The notes under the pieces: model-generated
What the model saw: only the letters and a program-made list of their open reading frames with translations
Told to the model about the DNA's origin: nothing
The model's database searches: none
Made by a program: the position numbers and the translations under genes
Source: an uncultured bacterium
GTDB lineage: Bacteria > Hydrogenedentota > Hydrogenedentia > Hydrogenedentales > JAEUWI01
Assembly: GCA_937895305.1 (NCBI GenBank)
Contig: CALAXS010000383.1
Span: 1 to 9,507 of the forward strand
Reading direction: 5' to 3'
Length of the DNA stretch: 9,507 nt
In this document: positions 5,398 through 9,507 of the stretch, one piece after another
How positions within the stretch are numbered: the first letter of the stretch is position 1
Layout: each line of letters opens with the position of its first letter

Positions 5398-7845
5398 TTA
5401 CTCCCGGGTCACAAATTCGTCAAGATTAAGCAGGGCACGGGCCACCATGGTCCAGGCAGCTCCGTCGATTGCAGCGTCGCCTTCACCTTCGTATACGGCA
5501 GAAACTTCTTCTGCGGAGGCGGTGGCGAAGGAAGCACGCTGGTCGTTAAAAAGCGCCATGAGGATGTCCTGTTCCGACGGGGTTGGCGTACGGGACAGGC
5601 AAAAACTGAAAGCGTCTTCGATACGCGCTTCTGGCGTTCGTTCATCGTCGCTATAGAGACGTTGGGTGAGGGCCTGGGCAAGTTCGAAAAAAGATTCGTC
5701 ATTAAGCAGAGTCAGTGCCTGCAACGGGGTGTTGGAACGGACACGACGGGTGCAGGTGAATTGCGCGTTGGGTGCATCAAAAACCGTAAGCGCATAGTAG
5801 GGCGTGGAACGCAAAAAAGCAGTATAGAGTCCGCGACGGTAACGGTCCCCGCCTTTACTCACGTTCCAGGCCACGTTACGTTGTCCAAGCTTGGTGACCC
5901 CCTCGGGCTGGGGCGGGTAGACGCTGGGACCGCCGATGGTGGGGTCCAGTTTGTCTGCGGCGATGAGTGTGGCATCGCGGATAACTTCTGCATCGAGGCG
6001 AACGCGATTTTGCCTTGCGAGCAACGTGTTAAGTGGGTCCTTTGTTTGAAGGTCATCGCGCACTACAGAAGCCTGCTTATAGGTGGCCGACAACACAATA
6101 GTTTTCAGCAGCGGCTTGATCCGCCAGCCATTGTCCATAAATTCCACCGCGAGCCAGTCCATAAGCTCCGGGTTACTGGGCAGGGTGCCCTGAAGGCCAA
6201 AGTCGTTTTCGGTTTCAACGATGCCAATACCGAAGAGACGCTGCCAGAAACGGTTCACCGTAACGCGTGCGAGGAGGGGGTTCTCTTTGTCGACCAGCCA
6301 TTGCGCCAGATCGAGGCGTGTGGTGCCTGTGTGTTCCGGGTTGTGGATGAATCGGGGCACACCGGGAAAGACCACATCGCCGGGGCGGGTGTAGTCGCCC
6401 TGCAAGAGCAGGTGGGTCTCCCGCGGTTCTGAATTCCTGGCGAGGATAAGCGAGGTCGGTGCGCTATTTACTGTGCGCGTGTATTTGGCAATGCGGCCTA
6501 TATGGCGTTGGGCTGTCTTGTCTATTTTCTGGAAGGCCTCGGTCGCAAGTTTTTTCTGTTCGTCATTGCGGTTGTCTGCCACGACCAGCAATGCCTCGCG
6601 CTGGGGCGCGTCCAGCTTACGAAGTTCCTGTAGAGAGAGGCCCTCTTCCCAGGCAGTCAAGGCTGCTACGTCTTGTTGCGTGAGATAGGCCTTGAGCGCG
6701 TCTTTTTCTTCCTCCAGCTTTTCATTGGCCGCATCGATTTTCTCGGCCTCTTCGGCATTGGGTACCGGGATGGTCGTTTCATTATCGTTGTTGAGGTAAG
6801 CGAAGAGATTGAAGTATTCAGCCTGCATCAGCGGGTCGTATTTGTGGTCGTGGCAGCGGGAACAGCCCATGGTCAGGCCGAGAAACACCGTACCAACCGT
6901 TTCAACGCGGTCGGCGACTGCTTCGATGCGAAATTCTTCTGTGTCCACACCCCCTTCTTCGTTAATCATGGTGTTACGGTGAAAACCCGTGGCCACTTTC
7001 TGGTCCAATGTGGAATCAGGCAGGAGGTCGCCCGCCATTTGCTCAATCACAAACTGGTCGAAGGGCAGGTCCTGGTTGAAAGCACTGATGACGTAATCGC
7101 GATAGGCCCAGATACTGCGTGGTGAATCAATGCTGTAGCCATTGGAATCTGCGTAGCGTGCCGCGTCGAGCCAGTGCCGTGCCCAGCGTTCACCGAAGTG
7201 GGGCGACGCCAACAGGTGGTCCACCACTTTTTCGTATGCATCACCTGAAGCATCATCAGCAAAGGCTGCGACCTCGTCCGGTGTAGGTGGTAATCCCGTG
7301 AGGTCAAGATAAACACGACGAAGGAGTGTTATCTTGTTCGCTTCGGCTGAAGGCGTAATCTCATTTTCTTCGAGGACACTCAGGATAAAATTATCAACAG
7401 GTGTATTCAGCCAGTCCCTGTCCTGCACGGCGGGTAAGTCTGGACGCCGGGGTGTGATGTAGGCCCAGTGGGGTTCGTAGACCGCGCCTTCGTCGAGCCA
7501 GCGGGTGAGGGTTTCGATTTGTGCAGGGGTTAGTGTTTTGCCCGATTCTGTGGGCGGCATGTGGTCATCGGTATCAGTCGTAGTGATGCGCTGGTAGAGA
7601 GTGCTCTTGGTATGGTCCCCTGCAACGATGGGGGTGGCACCCGATTTAAGGGCCGCCTTGGCCACTTCTTCCACATCAAGCCGCAGCCCGCCCTTGCGTG
7701 CCTTCTTGTCGGGTCCATGACAGGTGAAGCAATTCTCCGACAGGATGGGTCGGATGTCGCGGTTATAGCTGAGGGGTTCCGCCGAGGCAGGCCCCACGCA
7801 AAAAAGCGCAGCAATACAAAATACTAATATCCAAAATCTAATCAT
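5398..7845 (-). CDS. Exported PSCyt1-PSCyt2-PSD1 (DUF1549/DUF1553) cytochrome-like protein
   Basis: An 815-residue exported protein of unknown reaction. A Sec signal peptide spans residues 1-22 (MIRFW, hydrophobic core, ASA cleavage site). The PSCyt1 domain has a haem c motif CFTCH (39-43) and a candidate axial Met in DHMPP (95-99), followed by LTPAQIETLTRWL. The PSCyt2/DUF1549 region contains LDLTGLPPTPDE and a second CxxCH, CSRCHDHKYDP (328 onward). A charged, probably coiled-coil stretch lies at about 365-405. The PSD1/DUF1553 domain fills the C-terminal part, with SNTPLQALTLLND from about 704 and ALLNLDEF near the end. An in-frame ATG at 7875 adds 10 acidic residues before the signal peptide and has no ribosome binding site, so 7845 is preferred with moderate confidence. 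It is the first gene of a unit with DUF1501. Confidence 0.92.
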   Translation of the reverse strand: MIRFWILVFCIAALFCVGPASAEPLSYNRDIRPILSENCFTCHGPDKKARKGGLRLDVEEVAKAALKSGATPIVAGDHTKSTLYQRITTTDTDDHMPPTESGKTLTPAQIETLTRWLDEGAVYEPHWAYITPRRPDLPAVQDRDWLNTPVDNFILSVLEENEITPSAEANKITLLRRVYLDLTGLPPTPDEVAAFADDASGDAYEKVVDHLLASPHFGERWARHWLDAARYADSNGYSIDSPRSIWAYRDYVISAFNQDLPFDQFVIEQMAGDLLPDSTLDQKVATGFHRNTMINEEGGVDTEEFRIEAVADRVETVGTVFLGLTMGCSRCHDHKYDPLMQAEYFNLFAYLNNDNETTIPVPNAEEAEKIDAANEKLEEEKDALKAYLTQQDVAALTAWEEGLSLQELRKLDAPQREALLVVADNRNDEQKKLATEAFQKIDKTAQRHIGRIAKYTRTVNSAPTSLILARNSEPRETHLLLQGDYTRPGDVVFPGVPRFIHNPEHTGTTRLDLAQWLVDKENPLLARVTVNRFWQRLFGIGIVETENDFGLQGTLPSNPELMDWLAVEFMDNGWRIKPLLKTIVLSATYKQASVVRDDLQTKDPLNTLLARQNRVRLDAEVIRDATLIAADKLDPTIGGPSVYPPQPEGVTKLGQRNVAWNVSKGGDRYRRGLYTAFLRSTPYYALTVFDAPNAQFTCTRRVRSNTPLQALTLLNDESFFELAQALTQRLYSDDERTPEARIEDAFSFCLSRTPTPSEQDILMALFNDQRASFATASAEEVSAVYEGEGDAAIDGAAWTMVARALLNLDEFVTRE
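5401..5405 (-). promoter_or_regulatory. Ribosome binding site deciding the DUF1501 GTG start
   Basis: On the - strand GGGAG ends 7 bases before the GTG at 5393. It lies within the last sense codons of the PSCyt/PSD1 gene, whose TAA (5398-5400) falls between it and the start. This supports GTG rather than a downstream ATG and suggests coupled translation. Confidence 0.65.
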
Positions 7846-7918
7846 GCTAATTTGCCCGGTTTCCTCTATACCCATACGCGAAGGGACAGTCTAACAAAGA
7901 CTGACGTTAGAAAGGAAC

Positions 7919-7976
7919 TCGTTCCCAAGCTCCAGCTTGGGAATGCATACCCCGAGGCTCCAGCCTCGGAAAACAG
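7919..7976 (-). repeat. Double-hairpin repeat, copy C (inverted)
   Basis: On the + strand TTCCCAAGC (7922-7930) pairs with GCTTGGGAA (7935-7943), and CCGAGGC (7952-7958) pairs with GCCTCGG (7963-7969), each across TCCA. Read on the - strand it has the same order as copy B: TTTTCCG stem, TATGCA joint, TTCCCAAGC stem, CGA. Stem 1 differs from copy B at matched positions on both arms, so pairing is kept by compensating changes. It lies upstream of the PSCyt/PSD1 gene. Confidence 0.7.
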
Positions 7977-8032
7977 GCGTGCTTGCACGAAATACTACAA
8001 CTTCAGTCCCGACTCAGATTAAGCATACTGAC

Positions 8033-8106
8033 GCAGAGGCCGTAGCACGGCAGGCAATAGGGAACGAGGGGAAGCTGGTGGCCTTAGCACAGCAGGCAGG
8101 AACGAG
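8033..8106 (+). repeat. Degenerate repeat with an internal imperfect direct duplication
   Basis: TAGCACGGCAGGCA (8043-8056) recurs as TAGCACAGCAGGCA (8085-8098), one mismatch and 42 bases apart. Each is followed within 10 bases by GGAACGAG (8061-8068 and 8099-8106). The stretch also contains GCAT, ACGCAGAG and GGGAACGAGGGGAA in the order seen in copy A of the double-hairpin repeat, but with 21 extra bases where the hairpin tip would be. It may be a rearranged remnant of that family. It sits downstream of the acyl-CoA dehydrogenase. Confidence 0.45.
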
Positions 8107-8134
8107 TTCTTTTCTGATGTCAACCTCAATGGGC

Positions 8135-9286
8135 TTAACCCATGGAGCGTTTGACAACTTCTCTGGCGATGATGAGCTTCTGGACTTCGTTGGTACCACC
8201 ACCAATCGTACCGAGGCGGGCATCACGCATGAAGCGTTCCACCTCGTATTCCTGCATGTAGCCATAACCACCCAGTATCTGCACCGCTTCGTAGGTGGCC
8301 TTTTGCGCCATCTGTGCCGAAAAGAGTTTGGCATAGGAAGCACTCTCCGTGCAGGGTTCGCCCTGATCACAGAGCCAGGCAGCTTTATGGGTCAGCAGTC
8401 GTGCCGCCTCGATACTGGTCGCCATCTCAGCCACCTTGTCGAGTACCATTTCGTGCATGATAATGGGCTGGTCGAACTGGATGCGGGTCTTGGCATAGTC
8501 AACGGCACGGTCGAGCGCGGCTTGCGCACCACCTACGCCCATGGCACCACCGACCGCGCGCTCTACATCCAGGTTACCCATAAGAATACCGAGGGCCTGG
8601 TTGGGGCCTATGACGATATTTTCAGCGGGCACTTCACAATTCTCGAAAAACACTTCGGATGTGGGCGAAGCGCGATTGCCCATCTTGTGGAAGGGTTCGC
8701 CTGTGCTGAGGCCGGGGGTGTCGCGCTCGATGATGAACTGGGTGATGCCGCGGTTTCGGTCGTTGCGGTCGCTACGTGCATAAACGAGAAAGACATCAGC
8801 GATAGGGGCATTGGTGATGAAGGTCTTGGAACCGTTGAGTATCCATTTATCGCCCCGCTCTTCGGCGAAGGTCTGCATGCCCAGGGCATCGGAGCCGGAG
8901 TCGGGTTCGGTAATGCAGAGGCAACCCATCTTGGAGCCGTCGCAAAGGCCGGGGAGATATTTTTTCTTTTGCTCTTCCGAGCCATTCTGGCTGAGGTTGT
9001 AGGCGCAAAGGACCGTGTGGGCCAGGTAGGAGAGGGAGGTGGAAGCGCAGGCGTAGGCGACCTCTTCCATGCAAATACAAAAGGTGAGAACATCGCTTTC
9101 AAAACCACCGTACTCTTCAGGAATCATCATACCCAAAAGGCCGAGATCCGCCATTTTTTGCCAGTTTTCCTTCGGAAATTCGCAGCTCAGGTCGATTTCC
9201 GCGGCTTTCGGTGCCAGCTCCTGCCGGGCGAACTTGCGCACCATATCGCGCAGTTCGAGTTGATCATCGGTGATTCTAAAATCCAT
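8135..9286 (-). CDS. Acyl-CoA dehydrogenase, isovaleryl-CoA dehydrogenase-like
   Basis: A 383-residue flavoenzyme that would oxidise an acyl-CoA to the 2,3-enoyl-CoA, passing electrons to electron-transfer flavoprotein in the cytoplasm. The length is full for the family. Visible motifs: CITEPDSGSD (124-133), NGSKTFITN (151-159), the RIQF helix (269 onward), QILGGYGYMQEY (336-347), RFMRDARL (351-358) and GGGTNEV (362-368). The Glu of classic medium- and short-chain enzymes is replaced by Gly in GGGTNEV. A Glu at 242 in LDVERAV matches the helix-G catalytic base of isovaleryl- and long-chain acyl-CoA dehydrogenases, which suggests a branched- or longer-chain substrate. Asp272 replaces the usual Gly in the R-x-x-F-G motif. 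The start at ATG 9286 has AGGAG 6 bases upstream. Exact substrate not determinable from sequence. Confidence 0.93.
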   Translation of the reverse strand: MDFRITDDQLELRDMVRKFARQELAPKAAEIDLSCEFPKENWQKMADLGLLGMMIPEEYGGFESDVLTFCICMEEVAYACASTSLSYLAHTVLCAYNLSQNGSEEQKKKYLPGLCDGSKMGCLCITEPDSGSDALGMQTFAEERGDKWILNGSKTFITNAPIADVFLVYARSDRNDRNRGITQFIIERDTPGLSTGEPFHKMGNRASPTSEVFFENCEVPAENIVIGPNQALGILMGNLDVERAVGGAMGVGGAQAALDRAVDYAKTRIQFDQPIIMHEMVLDKVAEMATSIEAARLLTHKAAWLCDQGEPCTESASYAKLFSAQMAQKATYEAVQILGGYGYMQEYEVERFMRDARLGTIGGGTNEVQKLIIAREVVKRSMG

Positions 9287-9303
9287 GGGATGCTCCTAAG
9301 CTG

Positions 9304-9332
9304 TGTATACCTACCCATCGGTAGGGTAGCGA
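9304..9332 (-). promoter_or_regulatory. Putative acyl-CoA dehydrogenase promoter with palindromic operator
   Basis: CCTACC (9310-9315) and GGTAGG (9320-9325) form a perfect inverted repeat around CATC. On the - strand a -10-like TATACA (complement of 9304-9309) lies directly downstream of it, and a weak -35-like TCGCTA (complement of 9327-9332) lies upstream with 17-bp spacing. The palindrome therefore fills the promoter spacer, a common position for repressor operators. The regulator is not identifiable here; the half-site differs from the operator-like array near the TetR gene. Confidence 0.45.
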
Positions 9333-9375
9333 AACGACCGGCAGATGTCCAGAAGAAAAGTGACTGCTTCGATGA

Positions 9376-9507
9376 TTACCTCTTTAATACTCCCCGCAAA
9401 CGCTCCAGGTTATTTTTAAGTAGAAGTACATACTTACCGTATTTTTGGTACGGTGAAACCTTGAGTACTATGAACGTCATATCATCTTTGGGTGTCTCAT
9501 CGTTTCC
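9376..9507 (-). CDS. C-terminal fragment, probable PP2C/SpoIIE-type phosphatase
   Basis: An open frame enters from the right edge and ends at TAA (9376-9378), giving 43 residues. It begins GNDETPKDDMTFIVLKVS. The D-D-M-T block followed by an alternating hydrophobic strand is how PP2C-like SpoIIE/RsbU serine phosphatases end, with the two Asp helping to bind the metal. A basic tail of about 25 residues (ending NNLERLRGVLKR) follows the strand. It lies 89 bases upstream of, and on the same strand as, the acyl-CoA dehydrogenase, which has its own promoter-like sequence. The rest of the gene is outside the window, so sensor domains cannot be judged. Confidence 0.6.
   Translation of the reverse strand, partial: GNDETPKDDMTFIVLKVSPYQKYGKYVLLLKNNLERLRGVLKR

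Noticed and set aside
5662..6432. A 256-codon open frame on the + strand across the PSCyt/PSD1 gene.
   Set aside because: Antisense to well-conserved coding sequence, without motifs or a convincing ribosome binding site.
8130..8142. TGGG/CCCA hairpin overlapping the acyl-CoA dehydrogenase stop codon.
   Set aside because: Only 4 bp of stem and no T-tract; too weak to call a terminator.

Overview
The window looks like a chromosomal fragment from a bacterium of the Planctomycetota/Verrucomicrobiota/Lentisphaerota type, or another lineage such as Hydrogenedentota that carries the same families. The main clue is a compact two-gene unit: a large exported protein with PSCyt1, PSCyt2 (DUF1549) and PSD1 (DUF1553) domains, followed at once by a Tat-exported DUF1501 protein. 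That pairing is heavily multiplied in those phyla. The phylum call is an inference from gene content; there is no rRNA or marker gene here.

Left part (1-2536, + strand): a secreted FG-GAP/VCBS-repeat protein (96-1427), then a TetR/AcrR-family regulator (1573-2325). The regulator has a near-consensus promoter (TTGACA, 17 bp, TATGGT) followed at once by three alternating half-sites of a TetR-like operator, which suggests autoregulation. A short repeat-bearing intergenic stretch and a probable stem-loop terminator close this part.

Middle left (2537-3499, - strand): two adjacent DUF3465 paralogues with about half their core residues identical. The promoter-distal copy has gained an N-terminal membrane anchor and a Pro/Thr/Gln linker. 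Upstream of them, 3500-3926 is a gene-free stretch packed with dispersed-type repeats: a 9-bp periodic tract, two double-hairpin elements and one REP-like palindrome.

Middle right (3927-7845, - strand): the PSCyt1/PSCyt2/PSD1 gene and the DUF1501 gene. Four bases separate them, and the ribosome binding site of the second lies inside the end of the first. Both products should leave the cytoplasm, the first through Sec and the second through Tat. A third double-hairpin element lies upstream in the opposite orientation. Its first stem keeps perfect pairing through compensating base changes relative to the copy at 3763-3820.

Right end (8135-9507, - strand): an acyl-CoA dehydrogenase of the isovaleryl-CoA dehydrogenase type, with a 16-bp palindrome placed between its putative -35 and -10. 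The C-terminal 43 codons of a gene entering from the right edge carry the Asp-Asp-Met-Thr metal motif that ends PP2C/SpoIIE-type phosphatases.

No tRNA, rRNA, CRISPR array, transposase or integrase was seen. No clearly new multi-gene system was found. The most notable items are the covarying double-hairpin repeats, the tandem DUF3465 pair with divergent localisation, and the two operator-like palindromes. The first 95 bases show no gene that can be supported.
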